This document shows, piece after piece, positions 7,561 through 15,124 of a stretch of DNA of 21,365 bases. The notes under the pieces are model-generated. The model was not told the origin of the DNA, searched no databases, and was given only the letters and a program-made list of their open reading frames with translations. How positions within the stretch are numbered: the stretch's first letter is position 1; every line of letters starts with the position of its first letter. This DNA is from Treponema primitia ZAS-1 (lineage in GTDB: Bacteria > Spirochaetota > Spirochaetia > Treponematales > Breznakiellaceae). Where the stretch lies: the NCBI RefSeq assembly GCF_000297095.1, contig NZ_AEEA01000033.1, forward strand, positions 1 to 21,365. Direction: 5' to 3'. A program made the position numbers and the translations under genes.

Positions 7561-8619
7561 TCACTTTACGATTTTTGCTTCTTCGGCAATTTGATCCCGC
7601 ATATCCCCCATAATAGCCCGGGGTACGGGCAGGGTGATCATGGTCTGGAGTCCGGGCCTGGCGTTGATAATCTGGGGAATCATGTTGACACACATGGCGA
7701 TAGTACCGATACCCCCGGGAACTTCAGGAGAGTTGATCATGTTGATACTCGGCGTACCCTTGATGATAACATAGTCGCCGGTCTTGACCCCAACTTGTTC
7801 CGGTTCAATCTGCTGGGGATGATCCATTTCTATTTTCAGATCCCCCTTGATGTATCCATACCCCTTCATGGCACAGCCTGCGACATTTCCTGCCTTGGCG
7901 AAGCCGTAGGGGGATTTGCGGTCAACATCGGTAACAATGGGTTCCATGGACTGTTTGATGTCGTCTACTTTCCAGCCTATGGAATCGGCAATCATACTGA
8001 TGGATTCGGAAAAGCCCACATGCCCGGAAAGCTTGCCGGTCTTAACGCCATCCCGAAATGCCTCGGGGGTGATACCGATGCCCTGCTCTTCCATAACCGC
8101 AGGTCCAAAGGGGGACAGGCTGTTGACCCGCCGGGAGGTGATATGTTCCACATCCTTACAGCAACCGGTCATGATGATAACCAGGAGGTCCATGATAAGC
8201 CCGGGGTTGATACCCGTGCCGAGAACCGATACGCCGTTAGCTTTGGCGATTTCGTCAATTTTTTTCGTCAGTTCCGGTTCCTTGGCCTTGGGGTAGGACA
8301 TTTCTTCTGCGCTGGTAATACAGTTAATCTTTTTTTCCAGAATAAATTTTATCCGGTCGAAGGCTTTGGCGGTGAATGAATCGGTACAAAGCAATACCAC
8401 ATCGGCGGCTTTTTCGGTGATTACCTTTTCCGGAGAACCGATGATAACATCGGGCCGGTTTCCCCTTTTGACTGAGAGAAAATCGTACATACTTTTGCCC
8501 TGTTTATTCGGCCTGCCGGCCACACCAATAATGTCCACGCCTTTTTTCTCCAGTAACATTTCTGCCATACCGGAACCCATGGCCCCCAGTCCCCAGATAA
8601 TAACCTTTACATTTTCCAT
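7561..8619 (-). CDS. ord: 2,4-diaminopentanoate dehydrogenase
   Basis: 352 residues from ATG 8619, chosen because GGGGAGTAGGG precedes it; a frame extending to 8664 lacks a good site and would overlap the predicted promoter. The N-terminus is a Rossmann NAD(P)-binding motif, VIIWGLGAMGSGM, and TGINPGLIMDLL lies mid-protein, as in dihydrodipicolinate-reductase-like dehydrogenases of this family. It oxidatively deaminates 2,4-diaminopentanoate to 2-amino-4-oxopentanoate, releasing ammonia and NAD(P)H. It is the first gene of the minus-strand operon, facing ornithine racemase. Confidence 0.94.
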   Translation of the reverse strand: MENVKVIIWGLGAMGSGMAEMLLEKKGVDIIGVAGRPNKQGKSMYDFLSVKRGNRPDVIIGSPEKVITEKAADVVLLCTDSFTAKAFDRIKFILEKKINCITSAEEMSYPKAKEPELTKKIDEIAKANGVSVLGTGINPGLIMDLLVIIMTGCCKDVEHITSRRVNSLSPFGPAVMEEQGIGITPEAFRDGVKTGKLSGHVGFSESISMIADSIGWKVDDIKQSMEPIVTDVDRKSPYGFAKAGNVAGCAMKGYGYIKGDLKIEMDHPQQIEPEQVGVKTGDYVIIKGTPSINMINSPEVPGGIGTIAMCVNMIPQIINARPGLQTMITLPVPRAIMGDMRDQIAEEAKIVK

Positions 8620-8670
8620 GTTTACCCTACTCCCCTTAAGATACGGATTTAAAATATTTTGCACACCGAT

Positions 8671-8698
8671 AGTATAGATGTTTTATAAGCAATAACAG
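8671..8698 (-). promoter_or_regulatory. Candidate sigma-70 promoter of the ord operon
   Basis: On the minus strand a CTGTTA -35-like box and a TATACT -10 box are separated by 16 bp. Transcription would start near 8664, about 45 bases before the ord ATG. The -10 is good and the -35 weak, which fits an activated or regulated promoter. Confidence 0.5.
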
Positions 8699-8825
8699 GT
8701 TCTGTTTTTTTGCCGATTTTTTTGATTTTTCTATACATATCTTATTATTAATATTCGCATACATCCTCTGCAAAGTCAAGAAAAATAATTAACAATTTTA
8801 GTAATGTATAATTTTTCAGTATTTC

Positions 8826-8837
8826 GTATTTTAATAC
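8826..8837. promoter_or_regulatory. Inverted repeat GTAT-N4-ATAC, copy 1
   Basis: GTATTTTAATAC, preceded by TTC and followed by ACT. Its centre is 51 bp, about five helical turns, from copy 2. It shares the GTAT-N4-ATAC form with the sites at 8877 and 16440, so it may be a regulator-binding site. Confidence 0.4.
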
Positions 8838-8865
8838 ACTTTTCCATTTCAATGTTCCATAAAAT

Positions 8866-8893
8866 TTGACTCTTCCGTATGAAAATACAGAAT
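8866..8893 (+). promoter_or_regulatory. Candidate promoter of the ornithine racemase gene
   Basis: TTGACT at 8866-8871 and CAGAAT at 8888-8893 with a 16-bp spacer. The spacer contains most of the inverted repeat GTATGAAAATAC (8877-8888), the right place for a repressor. The -10 box is only 4 of 6, so this is tentative. Confidence 0.35.
8877..8888. promoter_or_regulatory. Inverted repeat GTAT-N4-ATAC, copy 2
   Basis: GTATGAAAATAC lies between the -35 and -10 boxes of the candidate orr promoter. It shares CGTAT-N4-ATACA with copy 1. Confidence 0.4.
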
Positions 8894-8944
8894 GCCAAGA
8901 GAAAGGGGCGGGAGGGGTTGTATAGAAACTTATCAGAATTTTTT

Positions 8945-8959
8945 GTATATTTCATATAC
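8945..8959. promoter_or_regulatory. Inverted repeat GTATAT-N3-ATATAC before the racemase gene
   Basis: GTATATTTCATATAC is a perfect 6-3-6 inverted repeat ending 12 bp before the racemase start, next to its ribosome site (GAGG at 8960-8963). Half-sites match the other GTAT/ATAC repeats but the spacing differs. It could block transcription or translation initiation. Confidence 0.4.
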
Positions 8960-8971
8960 GAGGTATTTTAA

Positions 8972-10078
8972 ATGACGTTTGATAGTTCCCCGATGGATCA
9001 GCTAGCGTATCCTCTTCTTTCTATTGATATTGGAAAATTGCGCGGAAATCTGGAAACCATTTCCGGGACAGTAAAAGGCGCGGGTTGTTCGTTAATGATC
9101 GTGACAAAATCAAGCTGCGCAGATCCGAAGATCGTGGAAATGCTGCTGTCCCATCCCGCTGTTGATTATCTGGCGGATTCCCGGATTCAGAATATAAAAA
9201 CCTACGCCGGGAGGGGAAAAAAAACGGTCCTTCTCCGGCTGCCTCAAAAATGTGAGATCCCGGATATAATCCGTTACGCGGATATAAGCATGAATTCGGA
9301 GATCGAAACCCTGGGGCTTTTAAATGAGGAAGCGGCACGGCAGGGAAAAATTCATCAGGTCCTGCTGATGATCGATTTAGGGGATCTTCGGGAAGGGCTT
9401 TTTTATACGGAGGAGGAAAAAATCCTCAAGACGGTTAAGGAAATTATCGGGATGAAACACCTGGAATTGCTCGGCTTAGGAACCAACCTTACCTGTTACG
9501 GGGCTATTATTCCAAAAAATGATAACCTCTCTATCCTGGAATCCTGGGCTGACCGTATCCATAAACACTTCGGTATCCGCCTGGCCGTGGTTTCCGGAGG
9601 AAATTCCAGTTCCTACTATTTAATCGAACGGGGTGAACTTCCCAAGGGAATCAACAATTTACGTTTAGGTGAAGCCTTTATCCTGGGAACCGAAAGCGCC
9701 TATGGTGCACGGATAAAAAACACCTATGCGGACGGGGTAAAGCTGGAAGCCCAGATTATCGAAGTACAGACCAAGCGTTCCCTGCCGGTGGGGGAACGCG
9801 GGGTGGACGCCTTTGGACAAAGGCCGGTTTTTGAGGACCGGGGGATGATCAAGCGGGGAATCCTCGCCATCGGCAGGCAGGATGTGGATACGGATACCAT
9901 ATTCCCTCAGGACCCTGGGATCAGCATACTCGGTTCCAGTTCGGATCACCTCATGCTGGATCTGACCGGTTCCCAAAAAGATTATCAGGTGGGGGATGTG
10001 GTGGTATTTACCATTAAATACAGCGCCCTGCTCCGGGCTTTTACCAGCGGCTACATTCACCGGCGGTATACTACATAG
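8972..10078 (+). CDS. orr: Ornithine racemase (fold-type III PLP enzyme)
   Basis: 368 residues of the alanine-racemase N-terminal (PLP TIM-barrel) family, in the branch that includes ornithine racemase. The likely PLP lysine is Lys46 in LMIVTKSSC; VVSGGNSSSYY and NNLRLGEAFILGTESAYG form the far side of the cofactor pocket. It would convert L-ornithine to D-ornithine, the substrate of OraSE. It is transcribed away from the ord operon across a shared control region, as expected for the entry enzyme. ATG start with GAGG eight bases upstream. Its last 8 bases overlap the convergent argF gene. Racemase family is certain; ornithine specificity rests on context. Confidence 0.9.
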   Translation: MTFDSSPMDQLAYPLLSIDIGKLRGNLETISGTVKGAGCSLMIVTKSSCADPKIVEMLLSHPAVDYLADSRIQNIKTYAGRGKKTVLLRLPQKCEIPDIIRYADISMNSEIETLGLLNEEAARQGKIHQVLLMIDLGDLREGLFYTEEEKILKTVKEIIGMKHLELLGLGTNLTCYGAIIPKNDNLSILESWADRIHKHFGIRLAVVSGGNSSSYYLIERGELPKGINNLRLGEAFILGTESAYGARIKNTYADGVKLEAQIIEVQTKRSLPVGERGVDAFGQRPVFEDRGMIKRGILAIGRQDVDTDTIFPQDPGISILGSSSDHLMLDLTGSQKDYQVGDVVVFTIKYSALLRAFTSGYIHRRYTT

Positions 10079-11009
10079 TGGCGAGCATTATCGCCTTAAT
10101 GGTGTGTTTACGGTTTTCCGCCTCGTCCCAGACACGGCTTTTGGGGCCATCGATCACTTCGGCGGTAACTTCCTCGCCCCGTATTGCCGGAAGGCAGTGA
10201 AGAAAAATAGTATCACTGTGGCCTGTTTTATTCATAAGAGACTTATTGACCTGGTAGGGGCTTAACAGCCGGACCCGTTCCGCTTTTATCGCCTCCTCCC
10301 CCATGGAAGCCCACACGTCGGTGTAAATTGCATCGGCCCCTTCGACCTCCGCTATGTCGGCGCTTATCCGTATCTTTGCACCGGATACCGCAGCCAGGGA
10401 TTCGCATGTACCGGTCAAAACCGGATCGGGGTTGAGACTGGGGGGGGTGATTATGGAAAAATGAACCCCTAACTTTGCGCATATCACCATCAGGGACCGG
10501 GCAACATTGTTCCGCCCGTCTCCCACAAAACAGAGTTTCTTCCCCTTAGCGGGACCAAAATTCTCTTCTATCGTAAGGATGTCCGCAAGAACCTGGGTGG
10601 GATGAAAATCGTCGGTAAGCCCATTGTACACCGGTACCCCGGAATACTTTGCCAGGGCTTCCACGGTGGACTGCTTGAAACCCCGGAATTGTATGGCGCT
10701 GTACATACGGCCCAGGACCCGGGCGGTATCTTCGATGGATTCCTTTTCACCCAGATGGATATCCGCCGGTGAAAGGAATACCGGATAGCCCCCCTCTTCC
10801 CCCACGGCGGTCTCAAAGGAGCTGCGGGTCCGGGTAGAGTGTTTTTCAAAAAGCAGCGCTACTGTTTTTCCCACAAAACGCTGGTGAGTTTCTCCCCGTT
10901 TTTTTTCTTCCTTGACCTGTTTGGATAAATCCAGAAAACTGCGGATTTCTTCTCCCGTATAATCAAGCCAGGTAAGCAAGGAACGCCCTTTAAACGCTTT
11001 TATATCCAT
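10071..11009 (-). CDS. argF: Ornithine carbamoyltransferase
   Basis: 312 codons in frame from ATG 11009 to the terminal ATM and stop. It has all OTCase signatures: carbamoyl phosphate loop STRTR at residues 58-62, HPTQ in the middle, and HCLPA near the C-terminus. It interconverts ornithine plus carbamoyl phosphate with citrulline and phosphate. Beside an ornithine-degrading cluster it may act catabolically, supplying ornithine from citrulline as in the arginine deiminase route, although no arcA or arcC is visible here. No ribosome site precedes the ATG, and the best promoter places the transcript start only a few bases upstream. Divergent to the radical SAM gene and convergent with orr. Confidence 0.93.
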   Translation of the reverse strand: MDIKAFKGRSLLTWLDYTGEEIRSFLDLSKQVKEEKKRGETHQRFVGKTVALLFEKHSTRTRSSFETAVGEEGGYPVFLSPADIHLGEKESIEDTARVLGRMYSAIQFRGFKQSTVEALAKYSGVPVYNGLTDDFHPTQVLADILTIEENFGPAKGKKLCFVGDGRNNVARSLMVICAKLGVHFSIITPPSLNPDPVLTGTCESLAAVSGAKIRISADIAEVEGADAIYTDVWASMGEEAIKAERVRLLSPYQVNKSLMNKTGHSDTIFLHCLPAIRGEEVTAEVIDGPKSRVWDEAENRKHTIKAIMLATM

Positions 11010-11018
11010 AGTAAATTC

Positions 11019-11048
11019 ATGATAACCGCAATCAGGGGGATCTGTCAA
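11019..11048 (-). promoter_or_regulatory. Promoter of argF, suggesting a leaderless mRNA
   Basis: On the minus strand TTGACA (11043-11048) and TATCAT (11019-11024) are separated by 18 bp. A start 6-8 bases past the -10 would fall at about 11011-11013, two to four bases before the ATG at 11009. Confidence 0.6.
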
Positions 11049-11068
11049 GGATACTGGATACACTTAAA

Positions 11069-12145
11069 GTGGGAAGGTATAATGAATCCGAGAGAAATAT
11101 ATTGGAGCTAATAACTGATATTGACCATTTACCTCCGGCCTTAGCCGCATCGGTGAGTTCGGAGGAAGCAGCCTTTATGAAAGGACGCAGGGGGCTGCCC
11201 TTCGCGGTAAGCCCGCATTTTGCCTCCCTTGCAGGGCCGGCGTCGGACGATCCTATCCGCCGTCAATTTATGCCCGACCCTAAGGAAGCGCAGGATACCC
11301 CCTTTGCCCTTGAGGATCCACTGGGGGAGGTATGCCATCGGGTAGTCCCCCGGCTGATTCACCAGTACCAGGACCGGGCGCTGCTTAAAACTACGGCCCG
11401 CTGCGGCGGGTTTTGCCGTTTCTGTTTCCGCAGGGTATGGGTGGCCGAAGAAACGGCCTTTATTACTCCGGCAGAACTGGAACCGGTTCTTGCCTATTTG
11501 GCCGGCCATCCTGAAATCCGGGAAATACTTCTGTCCGGCGGCGACCCCTTAACCGCTTCCGATGAACAGCTGGAATGGCTTTTCCACGACCTGCGAACAG
11601 TAAAACTGTTGCCCATCCGCATCTGTACCCGGCTCCCCATCACGGTCCCTGCCCGGATCAAGCCGGAGCTTGTCAATCTGCTCAGCCGCTTTCAGCCCCT
11701 CCGCATGGCGGTCCACATCAACCACCCACTGGAGCTATCCCCGGAAAGCCGCCGCGCTCTAAGGGCCATTATGGAAACGGGTATCCCCATTCTGGTCCAG
11801 ACCGTGCTCCTCAAGGGCGTCAACGACAATGCAGAAACACTGATCACCCTTTTTCGGGAATGCCGGGAACTGGGACTCATCCCCTACTACCTCTTCCAGC
11901 TCGACCTTGCGCCCGGAACCGCCCAGTTCCGTGTCCCCCTCAAGCAGGGGCTTGGTCTGTACCGGGAAATAAAGACCAAACTTGAAGCATCCCTGCTCCC
12001 GGCCTACGCGGTGGATCTCCCCGGCGGCGGCGGAAAAATCCGTCTTTCCGAGGAAAGCATAACCGGGGAAGAGGAGCGGACCATGGGCCGGGTATACCTC
12101 CTAAAAGACAAAAATGGGAAACTATGGCCCTACCCTATAGATTAA
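11069..12145 (+). CDS. kamA: Radical SAM lysine 2,3-aminomutase family protein (KamA type)
   Basis: 358 residues from GTG. The radical SAM cluster is C112, C116, C119 in RCGGFCRFCFRR, the form used by aminomutases. In lysine 2,3-aminomutase Asp293, Asp330 and Lys337 bind the lysine side chain and PLP; here they match Asp279 (YYLFQLDLAPG), Asp316 and Lys323 (VDLPGGGGK) at the same spacings of 37 and 7. Thus L-lysine to beta-lysine is the likely reaction. It is shorter than clostridial KamA (about 416), and close in length to EpmB, which modifies elongation factor P, but EpmB lacks the DxPGGGGK pattern. No kamDE genes are near. It may make beta-lysine for EF-P or as a solute. Confidence 0.85.
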   Translation: MGRYNESERNILELITDIDHLPPALAASVSSEEAAFMKGRRGLPFAVSPHFASLAGPASDDPIRRQFMPDPKEAQDTPFALEDPLGEVCHRVVPRLIHQYQDRALLKTTARCGGFCRFCFRRVWVAEETAFITPAELEPVLAYLAGHPEIREILLSGGDPLTASDEQLEWLFHDLRTVKLLPIRICTRLPITVPARIKPELVNLLSRFQPLRMAVHINHPLELSPESRRALRAIMETGIPILVQTVLLKGVNDNAETLITLFRECRELGLIPYYLFQLDLAPGTAQFRVPLKQGLGLYREIKTKLEASLLPAYAVDLPGGGGKIRLSEESITGEEERTMGRVYLLKDKNGKLWPYPID

Positions 12146-12191
12146 GTTGAAAAGTGATATAGTAATTTAGAACGATGTATTGGAGGCCAGT

Positions 12192-12662
12192 ATGACTCAT
12201 GCGCGTTTTGTTTGCTGTTTTCTTCTGATTTTTCCCCTGTTCCGGCTGTCCGCGGAAATTCCCCTGGCGGCTGTCTCCACTGATGACGCCCGGACAATGC
12301 TTATTGAGGCGGCGCAAAAATACCGGGGCGTTCCCTATAGGTACGGCGGCATGAGCCGGCAGGGCCTGGACTGTTCGGGTCTGGTGTACCTGAGCTTCCG
12401 GGACAGCTTCAAGGTTGAGGTTCCCAGGCGCGCAGAGGATCTATACCATTGGACGGAGCGGCTGGAAAAGGCGGCTATCCAGCCCGGGGATTTGGTTTTT
12501 TTCCAGCGGGATGGCCATATATTCCATGTGGGGATCTATATCGGCGATGGCTGGTTTTTCCACTCCGCCTCGGACGGCCCTAAAACAGGGGTAATGTATT
12601 CCCGGCTGAACGAGAGTTTCTGGTCCCGCAGCTATGCCGGAGCCGGCCGAGCCCTGCCATAG
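12192..12662 (+). CDS. Secreted NlpC/P60 peptidoglycan endopeptidase
   Basis: 156 residues from ATG 12192, chosen because GGAGG lies 5 bases upstream. Residues 1-21 form a signal peptide ending near LSAE; the rest is a single NlpC/P60 domain. The catalytic Cys is in GLDCSGLV, the His in HVGIYIGDG, and a third polar residue is probably in FFHSAS. Such enzymes cut the bond between D-glutamate and the diamino acid in wall stem peptides. No SH3 or LysM domain is present. It follows the aminomutase gene by 46 bp on the same strand and converges on the pirin gene with a 14-bp gap. Confidence 0.9.
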   Translation: MTHARFVCCFLLIFPLFRLSAEIPLAAVSTDDARTMLIEAAQKYRGVPYRYGGMSRQGLDCSGLVYLSFRDSFKVEVPRRAEDLYHWTERLEKAAIQPGDLVFFQRDGHIFHVGIYIGDGWFFHSASDGPKTGVMYSRLNESFWSRSYAGAGRALP

Positions 12663-12676
12663 AGGTACGAGCCGGT

Positions 12677-13384
12677 TTACGCTTTCGCCATCTCAATAAT
12701 AAGCGCGTGCGCATCTTCCCCGGCATGAAGGGTTATATTTTCTTCGGTAATTTCAACCGCATCGCGCATGGACAATTGCACATCATTCACCGTAGCGCTG
12801 CCCTCTACCAACACAAGATACGCTTGCCGGTTTTTTGCAACCTCAAACGTAAGACTTTTTCCCTTTGATACAATTGTCGCATAGGCATTGATGTCCGCAT
12901 GAATCCTGATGGGGGCCTTGCTTTTTTCATTGTTCGTACTTGATGCAATGGGCAGCCATGTATCGCGCCTATCCTCAAAGTTAAACCGGCAATCGCCGTA
13001 ATTGGGCTTGTATCCGATCTTGTCCGGGAAAATCCATACCTGCAAAAAACGGAGGCCCTCCTTACCCAGGTTGTATTCGAGGTGCTGCACTCCGGTTCCT
13101 GCGCTCATATACTGCACCTGTCCCCGGGTCAGGGTTTTCTTGTTTCCCATACTATCTCCGTGGGTCAACTCCCCGTCAACAACATAGGAAATAATTTCCA
13201 TATTCTCATGGGGGTGCGTATCAAAGCCCATTCCCGGTTCCACCATGTCGTCGTTTATAACCCGTAAAATTCCAAACTGAATATTTTCCGGATTATAATA
13301 GTCGGCAAAAGAAAAATGGAAATGGCTGTCCAGCCAGCCATGAATACCACGTCCCATTTTTGTATGATCGATATACCGCAGCAT
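12677..13384 (-). CDS. Pirin family bicupin protein (YhhW type)
   Basis: 235 residues from ATG 13384, preceded by AGGAGG six bases upstream; the frame stays open to 13537 but that extension overlaps the neighbouring gene. Pirin metal ligands are visible: His and His in THPHENMEIISY, then His and Glu in GTGVQHLEYN. Length matches E. coli YhhW (231), which has quercetin 2,3-dioxygenase activity in vitro; the natural role of bacterial pirins is mostly unknown. It has its own near-consensus promoter, so it need not depend on the deacylase transcript upstream. Confidence 0.9.
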   Translation of the reverse strand: MLRYIDHTKMGRGIHGWLDSHFHFSFADYYNPENIQFGILRVINDDMVEPGMGFDTHPHENMEIISYVVDGELTHGDSMGNKKTLTRGQVQYMSAGTGVQHLEYNLGKEGLRFLQVWIFPDKIGYKPNYGDCRFNFEDRRDTWLPIASSTNNEKSKAPIRIHADINAYATIVSKGKSLTFEVAKNRQAYLVLVEGSATVNDVQLSMRDAVEITEENITLHAGEDAHALIIEMAKA

Positions 13385-13405
13385 GATGAACCTCCTGTTT
13401 CCTAT

Positions 13406-13434
13406 AATATAATGAATCCTATAATAGAGGTCAA
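13406..13434 (-). promoter_or_regulatory. Pirin gene promoter with overlapping direct repeat
   Basis: TTGACC and TATATT on the minus strand with a 17-bp spacer, 22 bp before the ATG. The plus-strand sequence CCTATAATA occurs twice (13401-13409 and 13418-13426), 17 bp apart, one copy over the -10 box and one in the spacer. Confidence 0.7.
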
Positions 13435-13472
13435 ATTTTATAGTCGGCAGACAGGCTCCCGGATGATTCTTT

Positions 13473-15080
13473 CTAATTCCGTCCGTGCCGTACGGACCTT
13501 CCCGCAAGCACACCGGTGAGCTTACCGCTGCGGACAACCACCTTGCCGCCTATGATGACATATTCTATACCATCATTCGGAAGGCGCGGCTGCTCAAAGG
13601 TCGCATTTGCTTTAATGCGCTTGTTATCAAAAATGGTTATGTCCGCATCCATTCCTTCTGCAATCAAACCTTTAGATTTGATACGCGCCTTTGAGGCAGG
13701 GAAATACGTTATTTTACGGATACATTCTTCCAGGGTAAACAATTTTCTTTCCCCAACATAATGCTCAATGACACGGGGAAAAGCGGAATACGCCCGCGGC
13801 GGAAGATATGATGTTCCTGACGTTATTGTCCAGCCGTCCGTACCAACTGCCACAAGCGGATGTTTCATAATATTCTCAATGTCATCTTCTGACATTTCAA
13901 AAAAGACTCCGAAGGCATACACATCCTTTTTCAATACAGAAAGGACCGCTTCTACCTTATTCGTGATGCCGTTTTGTTTCATATATTCAGCAAGGGTGAA
14001 CGCGCCTTTACCCGATGATATTATGTTTGAAAATATCATTATATCTCCGGGTTCCGTGTAGAAAAGATCGTTTTCCCATCCGGTAGTTTTAGAATAAACT
14101 GAAAGTATTTGAAACAGTTCTTTCACTGTTTTATCATCGTTCAGGTAAGTGGAAAGTCCGCTCAAACCGTCGTTTAGGTATTTAGGTGGAATATAGACAG
14201 CAAGATTCGTTGTGCTCGCCTTAAACGGATATTGATCCGCCCAAACTTCAATCCCTTCGGCATTTGCCTTGTCAATCATTTCAAGCAGCTTTAAGGATTT
14301 ACCCCAATTTTTTCTGCCGGCGGTTTTTAGATGAGAAATATTTAAAGGTATCTTTGCTGTGCGCGCTATGGTGATGGCCTCTTCAACAGACTCTACCACA
14401 TCGCTCCCCTCATTTCGTATATGGGTGGCATAATTACCGCCGTACTTGGCCGCTTCCTTGCATAGTTCGACAAGCTCACCGGTTTTTGCAAAAACTCCCG
14501 GAGGGTAAATAAGGCCGCTCGAAAGCCCGAGAGAACCGTCTTTCATGCAGGCTGCAAGCAGATTCTTCATCGCCGCCATTTCAGATTCGGTCGGGTCGCG
14601 ATCATCAAACCCCATGGCGGTTATACGAAGAAAATTATGACCCGTATAGACGGCTATATTTGTTCCGTTTCCAGCAGAGTCAATATGGTCAAAAAACTGC
14701 GCAAGCGTCTTTATGCCCTTGTATTTTTCGAGGGTTTCCTTTGAAACCATCTTGGTAAACATCGTTTTTTCTGCAATATCCGGATCAATTGCCGGAAATG
14801 CGCTTATACCGCACTGGCCGGTAATCTCGGTCGTCACGCCCTGCAAAAGCGAATTCTCTGCGGTGGGGTTGTCAAGACAGACTGCGTCTGAATGGGTATG
14901 GTTGTCAATAAAACCAGGGGCAATAATAAGACCATCCGCATCTATTACATTCTGCGAAGATTCGGACAGGGACTTCCCCTTTTCAACAATGATACCATTT
15001 TTAATCGCAATATCTTCCCGTACAGCGGGCGCACCCGTACCGTCAATCACCATGCCGTTTTTAATGACTAAATCACACAT
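13473..15080 (-). CDS. N-acyl-D-amino-acid deacylase
   Basis: 535 residues of the amidohydrolase superfamily, D-aminoacylase branch. It begins MCDLVIKNGMVIDGTGAP (N-terminal beta domain). The metal ligands can be traced: HTHSD in PGFIDNHTHSD, the bridging Cys in ITGQCGISAFP, His in YATHIRNEG, His in NISHLK, and the catalytic Asp in VAVGTDGW. It removes the acyl group from N-acyl-D-amino acids, releasing free D-amino acids in the cytoplasm. It lies 44 bp downstream of the alanine racemase gene on the same strand, so the pair could deacylate and then racemise D-amino acids. Preferred substrate (D-Glu, D-Asp or neutral) cannot be read from the sequence. Confidence 0.92.
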   Translation of the reverse strand: MCDLVIKNGMVIDGTGAPAVREDIAIKNGIIVEKGKSLSESSQNVIDADGLIIAPGFIDNHTHSDAVCLDNPTAENSLLQGVTTEITGQCGISAFPAIDPDIAEKTMFTKMVSKETLEKYKGIKTLAQFFDHIDSAGNGTNIAVYTGHNFLRITAMGFDDRDPTESEMAAMKNLLAACMKDGSLGLSSGLIYPPGVFAKTGELVELCKEAAKYGGNYATHIRNEGSDVVESVEEAITIARTAKIPLNISHLKTAGRKNWGKSLKLLEMIDKANAEGIEVWADQYPFKASTTNLAVYIPPKYLNDGLSGLSTYLNDDKTVKELFQILSVYSKTTGWENDLFYTEPGDIMIFSNIISSGKGAFTLAEYMKQNGITNKVEAVLSVLKKDVYAFGVFFEMSEDDIENIMKHPLVAVGTDGWTITSGTSYLPPRAYSAFPRVIEHYVGERKLFTLEECIRKITYFPASKARIKSKGLIAEGMDADITIFDNKRIKANATFEQPRLPNDGIEYVIIGGKVVVRSGKLTGVLAGRSVRHGRN

Positions 15081-15124
15081 TACCCTACCCCTTTATACTC
15101 GTTTAACTATAACCGCATCGGCGG

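Larger units (their letters stand above)
8620..8971. promoter_or_regulatory. Divergent control region between ord and the ornithine racemase gene
   Basis: A 352-bp AT-rich gap with no open frame of note. It holds the candidate ord promoter on the left, several T-runs in the middle, and three GTAT/ATAC-type inverted repeats on the right (8826-8837, 8877-8888, 8945-8959). I see no cobalamin or lysine riboswitch core and no regulator gene nearby. Confidence 0.75.

Noticed and set aside
7228..8379. 383-codon plus-strand frame
   Set aside because: It lies antisense to ortA and ord, both with clear motifs and ribosome sites; its translation has no recognisable domain.
8665..8971. Cobalamin or lysine riboswitch before ord or orr
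   Set aside because: The gap is short and AT-rich, without the B12-box or lysine-riboswitch core or extended pairing.
13488..13504. GTCCGT/ACGGAC inverted repeat as terminator of the deacylase gene
   Set aside because: It lies inside the end of the coding frame and no T-run follows on the minus strand.
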